The notes beneath the pieces were generated by a model that did not search any database, was not told the DNA's origin, and was given only the letters and a program-made list of their open reading frames with translations. Of a DNA stretch of 64,000 bases, positions 54,451-63,944 are shown piece by piece. Origin of the DNA: Acholeplasma laidlawii (lineage in GTDB: Bacteria > Bacillota_I > Bacilli_A > Acholeplasmatales > Acholeplasmataceae); assembly GCF_015709225.1 (NCBI RefSeq), contig NZ_JADNRS010000053.1, forward strand, positions 112,674 to 176,673. The letters are read 5' to 3'. Within the stretch, counting starts at the first letter, position 1, and every line of letters starts with the position of its first letter. Position numbers and translations under genes: made by a program.

Positions 54451-56061
54451 TTATTTGGATTGAATAGTTTTATTTAATTGTGATACTTCAAGTGGTTTAT
54501 GATAATAAAAACCTTGGACATAGTCTACATCATGTAGTTTTAATATCTCTACTTGTTCAATTGTTTCAACACCTTCTAAAACAGTTTTTTTAGACATCGC
54601 ATGCGATAAGTCTAAGACAAACTTTAAGAAATGTCTTTCACTTGGTGATTTATCAATTTTAGCTATAAAGTCCTTGTCCATCTTAATGATGTCTACTGGT
54701 AAATGTTTAAAGTAAGTTAATGAAGAATACCCGCTACCAAAATCATCTAGTGCGACTAAAAACCCTTTATCTTTGAGTTGTTTTAAGACGATGATTGTTT
54801 GATCAATATTTTCAAGTGCCATCGATTCAGTAATTTCTATAATAATTTGTTTATTATCAATTTCATGTTTTTCGATGTAACGTTCAATATCTTCTATGAA
54901 TGTTGGATGCATTAATACTTTGGGTGAGATATTAATATCCACTGTAAAGTATTTACCCATCTGATTCCAAGTTTTAATTTGACCAAATACCTTATCATAT
55001 AAGAGATGTGTGAGTTCTAATATAGACCCTGATATTTCAGAAAGATAAATAAAATCATTCGGTGGAATATAACCCATGGATGAATGATTCCATCTAAGTA
55101 GTGCTTCTAACTTTCTAATTTCACCTGATTTAAAATCAAGAATCGGTTGATAGACTACATAAAACTCATCGTTTTGAAGTGAAGGTTTGATGGCGTTTGT
55201 AATCTCATATTCACGTTCCTTAGACTGGTGCATGAAGGTATTATAAAAAACTACTTGGTCTTTACCGTTTTTCTTTGCCGCTGATAATGCAAGATTTGCG
55301 TGTCTTAAAATATCTCCATATACAAGACCGTGATCTGGGTAAAGTGCCACCCCTGCTGATGCTGAGTAAAAGTAAGCCTCACTTTGTTTAGACATTAAGT
55401 TTTTTACTTTATTGATACTTACATCAGCAAGTGTCTTAATTTCATCTAGATGTTCAAACTGATAGAATACTAGAACAAATGAATCTTCACTCATTCGAGC
55501 TACAATATGTTCTTTACCAACCTTCGTAAGTTCTTTAGCAATGAGTAATAATGCCTCATCACCCCATTTATGACCTTTCAATTCATTGATTGCACCAAAG
55601 TCATCAATATCTAGATAAAGAAGCGCAAAAGGAGTTTTATTTTGAATTAAACGGTTTATCCTGATCTCTAATCGGTTACGATTGATTAAGCCTGTTAAAG
55701 CGTCAAAATAAGCTAAATTGAAGTGTTTTTCTTCTAAGGTGGCGAGTTGTTTGTTTTGATATTATAATTCAAATAGAACTTTTTTTAATTGTTCGTTGTT
55801 TGATAAGTATTTCTTAACTCTTCTATACACAATGATATAATACACCAAACCAATAAGACCCAGAGAAATAAATCCCTTGATCGATTGAATCACTTGAGCG
55901 GTGCTTGGATCTAATACATATTTTGAAATCAACCAATCACTAAACCATATATATGCATAAACAAGTATAAAGTATGATAATGTGATTTCTGTTGATTCTC
56001 TAAACGCTGATTTTACTTTTTTGTCATCCTGATGAACATTATTTTGCATTTGTAACTCCAT
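54451..56061 (-). pseudogene. GGDEF-EAL cyclic-di-GMP protein interrupted by one in-frame TAA
   Basis: One continuous frame of about 536 codons, broken only by TAA at 55762-55764. Before the stop are 99 codons with two membrane helices (about 27-48 and 62-80). After it the frame reads straight on (YQNKQLATLEEKHFNLAYFD) into a GGDEF domain, DALTGLINRNRLEIRINRL and LYLDIDDFGAINELKGHK. The GGDEF signature itself is SEDSF, so cyclase activity is unlikely. The EAL phosphodiesterase domain looks intact: LEALLRWNH, DDFGSGYSSLTYF and VLEGVETIEQVEIL. An internal ATG at 55581 leaves out the conserved start of the GGDEF domain, so the TAA is probably a nonsense mutation or a readthrough site. EAL may still be made from internal starts. 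Confidence 0.85.
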
Positions 56062-56102
56062 TGGTCTATGTAGTGTGAGTGAAATTCATGAAGATAGTAG
56101 TT

Positions 56103-56477
56103 CTATATATTTTCTAATATTACTTTACGGCGTGCTTCATATTCTTCTCTTGAAATCACACCACGGTCAAACAATCCATCTAATTGTTTTAATTTTTGTT
56201 CTACAGTTACTGGTTCAGTATCTGTTGAACTCACACCAGTTCCAGCTAGTAAACCAAATATACCACCAATTGTTGAAGTGAATATTAGGTAAATACTATA
56301 GTTTGTAACTTGTTCCTTTGTTGCTTCACCTTTTTTAGCTTTATCAAATACTGATGCTGCTTTAAAGTTAAAGTATGCTAGAACGAGTGGGAAGATTAAT
56401 AATCCACCCGGGAAAATAAATAGTACCCCTGAAATAATCGCGAATACCTGTGCTACAGTTAAAAATGTTTTATTCAT
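56103..56477 (-). CDS. Membrane protein with C-terminal SHOCT domain (124 aa)
   Basis: MNKTFLTVAQVFAIISGVLF opens the first of three to four hydrophobic segments; the C-terminus is LKQLDGLFDRGVISREEYEA, a SHOCT motif. It is a tandem paralogue of the next gene upstream (MNKTLLTISQVFVAIGAVVI ...), which starts almost identically. I chose the ATG at 56475-56477 after AAAGGGG over one eight codons upstream. Function unknown. Confidence 0.75.
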   Translation of the reverse strand: MNKTFLTVAQVFAIISGVLFIFPGGLLIFPLVLAYFNFKAASVFDKAKKGEATKEQVTNYSIYLIFTSTIGGIFGLLAGTGVSSTDTEPVTVEQKLKQLDGLFDRGVISREEYEARRKVILENI

Positions 56478-56493
56478 ATTTTTTTTGCCCCTT

Positions 56494-56928
56494 TTAGACA
56501 CTTTCTATTATTTTTTTACGTCGTTCATGGTACTCATCTAAAGTGATTAAGCCTTTATCAAACAAATTATCTAGGTCTTTTAATCTTTTTTCCAACGATG
56601 AATTATCACTTTGATTTTGATCAGTATTTTCAATCATCACACCAAGTAGTGCAAATACACCACCTAGTATGTTTGAAGTAATCAAAAGTATAACACTATA
56701 TACGATAATTTCAGTTTTCATATATGGATTATCTTTAGCTTGACCAATTCTTATAAACACAAAGATATTAAATCCTACAATGATAAGCATCACCAAACCA
56801 ACGATATTGAAGGTGACATCACTTTCAAGTTGTCCTAAAACAAACATAAAGATTAGTGCATAAATACCTATCACTACAGCACCGATAGCTACAAACACCT
56901 GAGATATTGTTAATAACGTTTTATTCAT
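56494..56928 (-). CDS. Membrane protein with C-terminal SHOCT domain (144 aa), paralogue
   Basis: Three to four helices, then an acidic linker (TDQNQSDNSS) and the SHOCT motif LKDLDNLFDKGLITLDEYHE. Its stop is just upstream of its paralogue's start (16 bases), so the pair forms an operon and arose by tandem duplication. GAAAGGGGA is the ribosome-binding site. Function unknown. Confidence 0.75.
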   Translation of the reverse strand: MNKTLLTISQVFVAIGAVVIGIYALIFMFVLGQLESDVTFNIVGLVMLIIVGFNIFVFIRIGQAKDNPYMKTEIIVYSVILLITSNILGGVFALLGVMIENTDQNQSDNSSLEKRLKDLDNLFDKGLITLDEYHERRKKIIESV

Positions 56929-57005
56929 TTAGAATAATCCCCTTTCGTACGTACATAAATTATTATATTATAATTAGTTCGATATTTCAAAAGTAATTGA
57001 TAATT

Positions 57006-57665
57006 TTATTTTATAACTGCATGTATCCAGTTAGGAACATAGGCTGATGTACAACCTGGAGATACTTTCATCTCTTTATAAACACCTAGTTTTTCTGATA
57101 AATCCAACACTTTTGTTCGATATTTTTCATAAGTAATCCCTATTTGTGCAAAACAACGATTCATCATCCACTGTGCTTTAGGTGTTTCGTTTACCAAATT
57201 ACGTTTTATTACTTCTAAAAGGTATAGAACTTCATTATCATCAATTGATTTATGTCGAACACGCTCGACGTTAATCGCCCAAAGTGCACGTTTTATCATA
57301 TCAGAGTCACTATCCTTTAACATATCATATAATACATCTACTTCTTCAATCAATGTAACCACTCTAAACATAAAATCGTCTAGTACTTGTTCAAATGTAA
57401 TAATACTCAAAACATCATACGCTTCTTTAGCACTTAATTTGGATACATCAAACAACATTACAGCAAGTAGCATGGCATCTGTATTTAATGTGTACATAAG
57501 TTTGAATGCTAGTTCATGATTCACCCCTATCTTTTTTGCATAAGATCTAAGGTAGCCTAATAATACACCATAGGTATTTTCACTTGCACCCGCTTTTAAT
57601 AAACTCTTTTTCCTAGAAGGGTTTGAGTTTGATTTCAAATCACTCATTACTTGTTCTACAGTCAT
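57006..57665 (-). CDS. DNA alkylation repair protein, AlkD-like HEAT repeats
   Basis: 219 residues, all-helical and of the size of AlkC/AlkD-type glycosylases that remove 3- and 7-alkyl purines. The C-terminal CTSAYVPNWIHAVI matches the family's conserved ending; WAINVERVRHKS lies in a central HEAT helix. Activity is inferred from the family. Together with ogt it gives the window two alkylation-repair genes. Start ATG with GAAAGGA. Confidence 0.82.
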   Translation of the reverse strand: MTVEQVMSDLKSNSNPSRKKSLLKAGASENTYGVLLGYLRSYAKKIGVNHELAFKLMYTLNTDAMLLAVMLFDVSKLSAKEAYDVLSIITFEQVLDDFMFRVVTLIEEVDVLYDMLKDSDSDMIKRALWAINVERVRHKSIDDNEVLYLLEVIKRNLVNETPKAQWMMNRCFAQIGITYEKYRTKVLDLSEKLGVYKEMKVSPGCTSAYVPNWIHAVIK

Positions 57666-57757
57666 ATATTTATTCCTTTCGTATTTATAGATACCTAGAT
57701 TATATCTTTAAGATATGAAAAAAGTACATTGATATGACAATATACTTTTGATCTAGT

Positions 57758-57967
57758 TTATTTAATTTCTTTAACTTCGTAACCAAGTGTATGGATTGTA
57801 TCTAAAATGACATCATGATTGACTGGGTCTTTAGTTTTTAGAACCGCAAAACCTTTGTCAAGATTCACTTTAGCAGATTGAACCCCTTCAACTGTTGAAA
57901 GTGATTTTTCTACTTTAGCCATACAATTTTTACAATGCATACCATCAATGTATACTGTTGTTTTCAT
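57758..57967 (-). CDS. copZ: Copper chaperone CopZ
   Basis: A 69-residue heavy-metal-associated domain. IDGMHCKNCMAKVEKSL carries the CxxC copper site in the usual first loop. It hands Cu(I) to CopA. Its ATG lies three bases past the copA stop, so both are in one operon under the operator at 60238-60258. Confidence 0.94.
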   Translation of the reverse strand: MKTTVYIDGMHCKNCMAKVEKSLSTVEGVQSAKVNLDKGFAVLKTKDPVNHDVILDTIHTLGYEVKEIK

Positions 57968-57970
57968 AGT

Positions 57971-60217
57971 TTATCCTTTCTTTACGATTGGTTTAAATCG
58001 TTTTAGTCTTAATGCATTCGCAAGTACTGATACAGAACTTAAACTCATTGCTGCTGCTGCAAACATTGGATTTAATAATGGTCCACCAAATAGATGTAAT
58101 AACCCCATAGCTATAGGTATACCAAGTACATTATACCCGAATGCCCAAAATAAGTTTTCTTTAATGTTCTTAATTGTCTTTTGACTTAAGTGAATTGCAT
58201 TTGCTACATCTAATAAATCATTTTTTACTAATACAATATCAGCCGATTCAATTGCAACATCCGTACCACTTCCAATAGCAATACCCACATCAGCTTTAAC
58301 AAGTGCAGGTGCATCGTTTATACCATCACCAACCATAGCGACTTTTTTACCGCTATTTTGAAGTTTTTCAACTTCATATGCCTTATCTTCCGGTAACACC
58401 TCAGATAAGACTAAATCAATGCCAATTTGTTTTGCTATTGCATCTGAGGTGAGTTTATTATCACCTGTTATCATGACTACTTCTACACCCATTTGATGGA
58501 GTTTCTCAATGGCTTGTTTAGAAGTTGGTTTGATGGTATCAGCTACTGCAATAATACCTGCTAACTTTTTATTGATTGCTACAAACATTGGTGTCTTACC
58601 TTGGTTAGCCAAGATTTCAGATTGATCAAATAATTCAGATAAATCAATGGATTGTTCTTTCATAAGTTTTAGGTTACCTAGTAAAACATTTTGGTCTTCT
58701 ATCACCACTTCAATACCATGTCCTGGTATTGCATGGAATTTAGAAGGCGTGGTCAATTCAATACCCTTTGATGTCGCATCTAGTACAATCGCTTCACCTA
58801 ATGGATGCTCTGATCCTTTTTCTGCTGATGCTGCTAATCTAAGAAGATTTAGTCCATCAATTTCACTCGTCGTAACTATATCTGTAACAACGGGTTTACC
58901 TTGCGTGATGGTACCTGTTTTATCTAAAATGACTGTATCTACTTTGTGAAGTGTTTCAAGTGATGCTCCACCCTTAATTAATACACCATATTCCGCACCT
59001 TTACCCGTACCAATCATGATTGCAGTTGGTGTTGCAAGTCCAAGTGCACACGGACATGCAATCACTAATACTGCGATAAAGATTGTCATTGAAAAGTTTA
59101 GATCTTGGCCACCAAATACATACCAAAGTAATCCTGATATAATAGCAAGTCCAATAACAACCGGTACAAAGTATCCACTGATAATATCTGCTAGTTTTGC
59201 AATTGGAGCTTTAGAACTTTGAGCATCTTCAACCAGTTTAATAATTTGAGCAAGTGCTGTATCCTTACCTATTTTAGTTGCTTTATAATGTATCGTACCA
59301 AACTTGTTAATACTTGCACCTACAACTAAATCACCAATTTGTTTTTCTACTGGAATAGATTCACCTGTTAACATCGATTCATCAATCGATGTATGACCAA
59401 AGGTGACAACCCCATCTACTGGAAGTTTATCCCCAGGTTTGACAACGATAATATCGCCTACAACTACATTTTCAATAGCAACCTTAACTTCTATGCCCTC
59501 TTTTAAGACAATTGCTTCTTTTGGTGATAACCCAATTAACTTTTTAATTGCAGCTGATGTTTTACCAATTGAAATAGCCTCTAAGTATTTACCTAATGTA
59601 ATAAGGGTTAGAATTACAGCCGCTGATTCAAAATAAAGATCATGTACAAAGTGATGGTTGCCATTGATTATCATAATGAGTGCGTAGATGCCATACAAAT
59701 AGGCTGCAGATGTTCCGATAGCAATTAATGAATCCATGTTAGGGTTTAGTTTAAAAAGGGTTTTAAAACCTACTTTAAAGAATGAATAACCCATTATCAT
59801 GACAGGCGTAGTTAAAATAATTTGTACAACCGCAAAATTTAATGGATTAATATCTGGATGTATGAAATCTGGTAACCATAAACCAATCATAGGACCCATC
59901 GCAATATAAAGTAGTGGTAATGCAAAAATTGCTGATACTAAAAATCTTGTCCATAAATTATTAATTTCTTTTTCTTTTCTTAATTGATGCTCATCGGCAG
60001 TTTCTGTTTCTGTTAGGACTTCATATCCAGCAGCTTTCACAGCTTTTTTAACATCATCAATTGAAACTTTATCTATATCATAGTCAAAGGTTAATTTTTC
60101 AGTCGTTAAATTGACATTCACATTCGTTATACCATCTAATTTAGCTGTTGCTTTTTGAACAGATGTTACACAAGCAGCACATGTCATACCTTTAACACTT
60201 AAATTTTCATGTTTCAT
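57971..60217 (-). CDS. copA: Copper-exporting P1B-type ATPase
   Basis: Pumps Cu(I) out through the membrane. 748 residues with one N-terminal metal-binding domain ([12 protein letters not shown]), about eight helices, the CPC membrane motif in [21 protein letters not shown] (actuator), DKTGTITQG (phosphorylated Asp), SEHPLGEAI (HP motif) and [12 protein letters not shown]. The ribosome-binding site is AAGGTGA. First gene of copA-copZ; a promoter and CsoR-like operator lie directly upstream. Confidence 0.96.
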   Translation of the reverse strand: MKHENLSVKGMTCAACVTSVQKATAKLDGITNVNVNLTTEKLTFDYDIDKVSIDDVKKAVKAAGYEVLTETETADEHQLRKEKEINNLWTRFLVSAIFALPLLYIAMGPMIGLWLPDFIHPDINPLNFAVVQIILTTPVMIMGYSFFKVGFKTLFKLNPNMDSLIAIGTSAAYLYGIYALIMIINGNHHFVHDLYFESAAVILTLITLGKYLEAISIGKTSAAIKKLIGLSPKEAIVLKEGIEVKVAIENVVVGDIIVVKPGDKLPVDGVVTFGHTSIDESMLTGESIPVEKQIGDLVVGASINKFGTIHYKATKIGKDTALAQIIKLVEDAQSSKAPIAKLADIISGYFVPVVIGLAIISGLLWYVFGGQDLNFSMTIFIAVLVIACPCALGLATPTAIMIGTGKGAEYGVLIKGGASLETLHKVDTVILDKTGTITQGKPVVTDIVTTSEIDGLNLLRLAASAEKGSEHPLGEAIVLDATSKGIELTTPSKFHAIPGHGIEVVIEDQNVLLGNLKLMKEQSIDLSELFDQSEILANQGKTPMFVAINKKLAGIIAVADTIKPTSKQAIEKLHQMGVEVVMITGDNKLTSDAIAKQIGIDLVLSEVLPEDKAYEVEKLQNSGKKVAMVGDGINDAPALVKADVGIAIGSGTDVAIESADIVLVKNDLLDVANAIHLSQKTIKNIKENLFWAFGYNVLGIPIAMGLLHLFGGPLLNPMFAAAAMSLSSVSVLANALRLKRFKPIVKKG

Positions 60218-60237
60218 TCAATCACCTTGTCTTTCTT

Positions 60238-60258
60238 ATACCCCTATATGGGGGGTAT
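60238..60258. promoter_or_regulatory. CsoR-type copper operator
   Basis: ATACCCC and GGGGTAT arms around a short centre (ATACCCCTATATGGGGGGTAT) form an inverted repeat directly downstream of the copA -10 box, the form of CsoR operators. No csoR gene is in the window. Confidence 0.82.
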
Positions 60259-60262
60259 GTAT

Positions 60263-60292
60263 ATCTTACACTAGTTACTGCTTATTTGTCAA
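60263..60292 (-). promoter_or_regulatory. copA promoter
   Basis: Minus strand TTGACA (60287-60292), 18 bases, TAAGAT (60263-60268). Confidence 0.7.
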
Positions 60293-60309
60293 GGATCAGA
60301 CTCAAAAAT

Positions 60310-60334
60310 AAAAAAAAGACTTTCAGCAAGTCTT
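60310..60334 (-). terminator. Terminator of the four-tRNA operon
   Basis: AAGACTT (60316-60322) pairs with AAGTCTT (60328-60334); on the minus strand a run of eight T follows. It separates the tRNA transcript from copA. Confidence 0.87.
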
Positions 60335-60350
60335 ATCATTTGTAAATTAA

Positions 60351-60425
60351 TGGAGCGGGTGAGCGGAATCGAACCGCCGTCTTCAGCTTGGAAGGCTGGG
60401 GTAATAACCATTATACGACACCCGC
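60351..60425 (-). tRNA. tRNA-Gly (UCC)
   Basis: Minus-strand cloverleaf GCGGGTG...CACCCGC with anticodon loop CTTCCAA and T-arm GGTTCGATTCC; CCA is encoded at 60351-60353. Confidence 0.95.
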
Positions 60426-60433
60426 AAGTAAAA

Positions 60434-60510
60434 TGGTCGGGAAGACAGGATTTGAACCTGCGGCCCCTTGGTCCCAAACCAAGTGCTCCACCAAGCTGAG
60501 CTACTTCCCG
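60434..60510 (-). tRNA. tRNA-Pro (UGG)
   Basis: Acceptor CGGGAAG/CTTCCCG, anticodon loop TTTGGGA, T-arm GGTTCAAATCC, encoded CCA. Part of the four-tRNA cluster. Confidence 0.96.
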
Positions 60511-60568
60511 ATTACTTTGTCGCGCTAGATAATTGTATCAAAGTTTTTTCGCTTTGTCAATCAATAAA

Positions 60569-60645
60569 TGGCGCACCCAAGAGGACTTGAACCCCTAACC
60601 TTTTGATCCGTAGTCAAACGCTCTATCCAATTGAGCTATGGGTGC
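60569..60645 (-). tRNA. tRNA-Arg (ACG)
   Basis: Acceptor GCACCCA/TGGGTGC, anticodon loop CTACGGA, T-arm GGTTCAAGTCC, encoded CCA. The A34 would be edited to inosine by TadA. Confidence 0.95.
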
Positions 60646-60653
60646 AAATAAAG

Positions 60654-60729
60654 TGGTGACCCGTACGGGATTCGAACCCGTGAGTGCATGCGTGAAAGGC
60701 ATGTGAGTTAACCGTTTCTCCAACGGGCC
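60654..60729 (-). tRNA. tRNA-Glu (UUC)
   Basis: Acceptor GGCCCGT/ACGGGTC, anticodon loop CTTTCAC, T-arm GGTTCGAATCC, encoded CCA. First gene of the cluster in transcription order. Confidence 0.95.
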
Positions 60730-60808
60730 ACTTAATGCGCATGTATAATTATATCAACTTATTATGATTTGTCAACAATTAAATGACATTTTTTTTGATT
60801 TGTAGAAA

Positions 60809-61354
60809 TCAATACATAATGTTGTTAATAAGCGATTTAGATAATGCTTCATCTTGATTTTTCTTAATAATTTGATAAACAAAATCAATTACAGCGCCTG
60901 CTGATCTTGCAGTTATGATTTTAGGTGTTACAACAACTTTTTTTGAAGCTAAGTAATGCCCTAATTTAGCATCTTTTTCAGAGCCTGGAAAAGCTGTGAA
61001 GTCCAAGTTATCTAAGAGTCCTAATCGGCCTAAAAAACGCGGTGCAGCACAAATTGCATAGATGTCCTTGTCTTCTTTTCTAAACGCCTTAATCAAGTCA
61101 TATATGTAGTCTGCTTGATCAATGACTTTAGCTACATAACCACCACCAGGAATGATTAAAAATTGATAGTTGGATATTTTGACTTCATTTAAATGATAAT
61201 CTGCTTTGACAGTGACACCAAATCCAGTTTTGACAAATAAATCTATTTCTTTTGTTACAGAATCTACATGCATACCTGCACGTCTTAATAAAGCTAACGT
61301 AGATAATGCTTCATTATCTTCCATACCATTTGAGAATATGATTAGACCCTTCAT
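60809..61354 (-). CDS. DJ-1/PfpI family protein
   Basis: 181 residues of the DJ-1 (YajL/ThiJ) type, linked to protein/nucleotide deglycation or chaperone activity. The nucleophile-elbow Cys lies in DIYAICAAPRFLGRLGLL; the conserved Glu is in MEDNEALSTLALLRRAG and IIPGGGYVAKVI is the oxyanion segment. The start is one base beyond the mtnN stop, so it is the last gene of udk-mtnN-DJ1. Confidence 0.88.
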   Translation of the reverse strand: MKGLIIFSNGMEDNEALSTLALLRRAGMHVDSVTKEIDLFVKTGFGVTVKADYHLNEVKISNYQFLIIPGGGYVAKVIDQADYIYDLIKAFRKEDKDIYAICAAPRFLGRLGLLDNLDFTAFPGSEKDAKLGHYLASKKVVVTPKIITARSAGAVIDFVYQIIKKNQDEALSKSLINNIMY

Positions 61355-61355
61355 T

Positions 61356-61985
61356 TTAAATCACCTCTAATACTTTATCAAGCGCATCTAGCAAAGCATT
61401 TGATAGTTCTGTTTCACTTTTCTTATAAATTTCCATTTGATCATGACTACCTAATACATCTGATACTACTTTAATAGCTAATACAGGATATTTGTAACTA
61501 TGGGCTACCTGATAAATACTTGCACCTTCCATATCCACAATATATGGATTTGGATTTATTGGTTTTGTAGAGAATATATCCCCTGTGTACAATCTGATTT
61601 GCTTGAAATTTTCTAATTTATTTAGTATTTTAGTGTCTGTGAAATAAAGTGTTGGATATTTAGGGATTTGTCCATATTCATAGTTAAATATCGTTAAATC
61701 CACATCATGGTAAGTGACCTCAGATACAAGGTATGTATCATAAAGATTCACCTTATGCCCACCAACGATACCTACATTAATAATAAATCTTGTTTCAGGA
61801 TGCAACGTTAAGATATGTGAGAGTGCACTAGATGCATTTGTTTTTCCAATACCAGAAATGATAAGCATAACATCTTTTCCCTGGTATTTGCCCTCATATG
61901 TGTTATAAGGATGGGTTGATTTTAAGTTTAAAGTAGAAGTAAGTGCTTCTACTTCAGATTGCATCGCAACAATAATAACTATCAT
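61356..61985 (-). CDS. mtnN: 5'-methylthioadenosine/S-adenosylhomocysteine nucleosidase
   Basis: Cleaves MTA and SAH to adenine, recycling SAM by-products. 209 residues, slightly short of the usual 230. MQSEVEALTSTL carries the catalytic Glu; VDMEGASIYQVAHSYKYP has the ribose-binding MExxA motif; VVSDVLGSHDQME contains the catalytic Asp. Its start overlaps udk by four bases. The adenine and uridine salvage link with udk is clear. Confidence 0.92.
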   Translation of the reverse strand: MIVIIVAMQSEVEALTSTLNLKSTHPYNTYEGKYQGKDVMLIISGIGKTNASSALSHILTLHPETRFIINVGIVGGHKVNLYDTYLVSEVTYHDVDLTIFNYEYGQIPKYPTLYFTDTKILNKLENFKQIRLYTGDIFSTKPINPNPYIVDMEGASIYQVAHSYKYPVLAIKVVSDVLGSHDQMEIYKKSETELSNALLDALDKVLEVI

Positions 61986-62605
61986 ATAGACTCCTTTACA
62001 GTTTTAAGCATGTTGACAATGACATCAACTGCTGCACTGTGTTTATCATCATTGGGAATGATGATATCAGCATAACGTTTGGTTGGTTTTACAAATTTAT
62101 GATACATTGGCTTTACCGTTGTAATATATTGATTGATGACTGATTGCATCGTGCGTCCTCTATCTTTAACATCTCTTGAAAGACGTCTAATAAAACGGAT
62201 ATCATCATCTAATTCTACATAGAGTTTTAAGTCAGCAAGTTCACGAATTGAATCATCTACTAAACTTAAAATACCTTCAAGTATAATAATTGGTTTAGAT
62301 TCAACTTTTTCAATCACTTCACTTCTTGTATAGTTACTATAATCATATATAGGCTTATGAATCGGGTTACCTTCGAGTAACATTAAGATATCTTTCTTCA
62401 GCAGCTCAATATCAATACTTTTAGGATGATCGTAGTTCATGAGCACTCTTTCGTGCATTGGAAGGTCTTTTTGATCTAGATAATAGTCATCTTGATTAAT
62501 GACTAATACATGCTGAATGCCTGCTTTTTCTAATATGGATTTGACTACTGTTGATTTACCAGAGGCTGAACCACCGGCTACAATCATAAAAAATGGTTTT
62601 TTCAT
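61982..62605 (-). CDS. udk: Uridine kinase
   Basis: Phosphorylates uridine and cytidine for salvage. 207 residues. Walker A is VAGGSASGKSTVV; NQDDYYLDQKDLPMHER and DHPKSIDIELLKKD are the substrate-binding segments, with RRLSRDVKDRGRTM the lid. First gene of udk-mtnN-DJ1. Mollicutes depend strongly on nucleoside salvage. Confidence 0.95.
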   Translation of the reverse strand: MKKPFFMIVAGGSASGKSTVVKSILEKAGIQHVLVINQDDYYLDQKDLPMHERVLMNYDHPKSIDIELLKKDILMLLEGNPIHKPIYDYSNYTRSEVIEKVESKPIIILEGILSLVDDSIRELADLKLYVELDDDIRFIRRLSRDVKDRGRTMQSVINQYITTVKPMYHKFVKPTKRYADIIIPNDDKHSAAVDVIVNMLKTVKESI

Positions 62606-62617
62606 ATATTCATCCTA

Positions 62618-62926
62618 TCAATTGAAGATATCTTCTTTAGGGAATTCATCTAGATTTAACAATACTAATATATCATTTAAACTGTTAAAAGATCCTAATA
62701 TATTACCATTTGAATCTCTTAACTCATATAAAACTTGATTAGAGTAATATCTGTTGTAATTCAGTTTTGAGTAAATAACGTATGTCTTTCCGTCAACATT
62801 AAATTTTTTTATAGGTTCATGATTTCTTTTTCTAATTTTTTTTGCTGTATTTGAAATACTAATAACAATCATTAAAACGAATATAATGAAAAATATAGTA
62901 ATAAATCCTGAAACAAATGGTGGCAT
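62618..62926 (-). CDS. Single-pass membrane protein of unknown function (102 aa)
   Basis: One N-terminal helix (FITIFFIIFVLMIVISI) followed by a basic stretch (KKIRKRNHEPIKK) and a soluble domain with Tyr/Asn-rich strands (YVIYSKLNYNRYYSN). No family recognised. AAGGAGA is a good ribosome-binding site. It ends 12 bases before udk and may be co-transcribed. Confidence 0.65.
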   Translation of the reverse strand: MPPFVSGFITIFFIIFVLMIVISISNTAKKIRKRNHEPIKKFNVDGKTYVIYSKLNYNRYYSNQVLYELRDSNGNILGSFNSLNDILVLLNLDEFPKEDIFN

Positions 62927-63071
62927 ATATATTCTCCTTTTAATTCTTTTATCATTACTATTATATATGAAATCATCATAAATAGGTGTAAAACTATATA
63001 ATTAATCAAATTTTCAATGATTAATTAAATTTCTATTATAATTGTATTAAAGTAAGAAAAGAGGTATGACT

Positions 63072-63827
63072 ATGGTAAAAGCAATCCAAAGAATGGAAAA
63101 ATTAGCAGAAAAATTAAAGAGTTATAAAGATGCTCAGTGTTTACTAGGGCTAGGCAGTATGTCTCAAGTTAGACGTGCTGATAATTACTCCGATATGGAT
63201 TTCTTCTTAATTGTAAAAGAAGGTTCTAAACAAGCATTTTTAGATGATTTAAAGTGGTTAAGTGTCAGACCACTTGTCTATATTTTTAGGAATACACTAG
63301 ATGGTTATAAAGTATTATTTGATGATGGTGTCTTTGCTGAATTTGCAGTTTTTACAGAAAAAGAGATTATAGAAGCACAGTTCACTAAAGGCATTGTCTA
63401 CTATAAGACAAATGATTTTGATGTATCACTTGTTGCACCAAATAATATGCCAAAGAAGAAAGTAATTGACAAAAATTACCACTTAAATGAAGCCCTAACA
63501 AACATTTATATCGGTCTAAATAGGTTACAACGCGGTGAAGTTTCTAGTGCTACGACCTTTATTCAAAGTCACGCTTTCGATAATATTTTACGTTTGTTTG
63601 ATGGTATATTTGAGAAATTAGATGACTATTTTGACCCATATGTCTATGAAAGACGCATTGAATTTAAATACACAGAAGCAAGGGATCTACTACCTAAATT
63701 TAGACAAGGATATGATAAAAATAAGGAATCTGCCCTTGAAATGATACAATTTTTAACCAAAAACTATGAAATTAACGCTTATTTATTAAAAAAAATCAAT
63801 GAATTACTAGAATATCGAGACAAATAA
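63072..63827 (+). CDS. Nucleotidyltransferase resembling lincosamide-modifying Lnu enzymes
   Basis: 251 residues. LGLGSMSQVRRADNYSDMDF is the GS-x(10)-DxD motif of polymerase-beta-type nucleotidyltransferases. The order that follows (LKWLSVRPLVYIFRNTLDGY, then VLFDDGVFAEFAVFTEKEI) and the helical C-terminal half resemble Lnu(B)/Lnu(F), which adenylylate lincomycin. Resistance function is inference; it may be a housekeeping relative. An ATG at 63066 is two bases after GAGG, so I prefer the ATG at 63072. Confidence 0.7.
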   Translation: MVKAIQRMEKLAEKLKSYKDAQCLLGLGSMSQVRRADNYSDMDFFLIVKEGSKQAFLDDLKWLSVRPLVYIFRNTLDGYKVLFDDGVFAEFAVFTEKEIIEAQFTKGIVYYKTNDFDVSLVAPNNMPKKKVIDKNYHLNEALTNIYIGLNRLQRGEVSSATTFIQSHAFDNILRLFDGIFEKLDDYFDPYVYERRIEFKYTEARDLLPKFRQGYDKNKESALEMIQFLTKNYEINAYLLKKINELLEYRDK

Positions 63828-63857
63828 AAAACTCACAGTAAATGTGAGTTTTATTTT
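63828..63857. terminator. Bidirectional terminator
   Basis: AAAACTCACA (63828-63837) pairs with TGTGAGTTTT (63843-63852), followed by ATTTTAT; between the nucleotidyltransferase gene and tRNA-Asn. Confidence 0.88.
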
Positions 63858-63867
63858 ATAAAAAAAG

Positions 63868-63944
63868 TGGCGCCCACTGCTGGACTCGAACCAGCGACCC
63901 CCTGATTAACAGTCAGGTGCTCTAACCAACTGAGCTAAGTAGGC
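63868..63944 (-). tRNA. tRNA-Asn (GUU)
   Basis: Acceptor GCCTACT/AGTGGGC (one G-U pair), anticodon loop CTGTTAA, T-arm GGTTCGAGTCC, encoded CCA. More tRNAs may lie beyond the right edge. Confidence 0.95.

Noticed and set aside
57948..60217. Several plus-strand ORFs antisense to copA
   Set aside because: Shadows of the GC-richer copA codons; no start signals.
60289..60477. 62-residue protein gene on the minus strand
   Set aside because: It only reads through tRNA-Gly, part of tRNA-Pro and their terminator; no ribosome-binding site.
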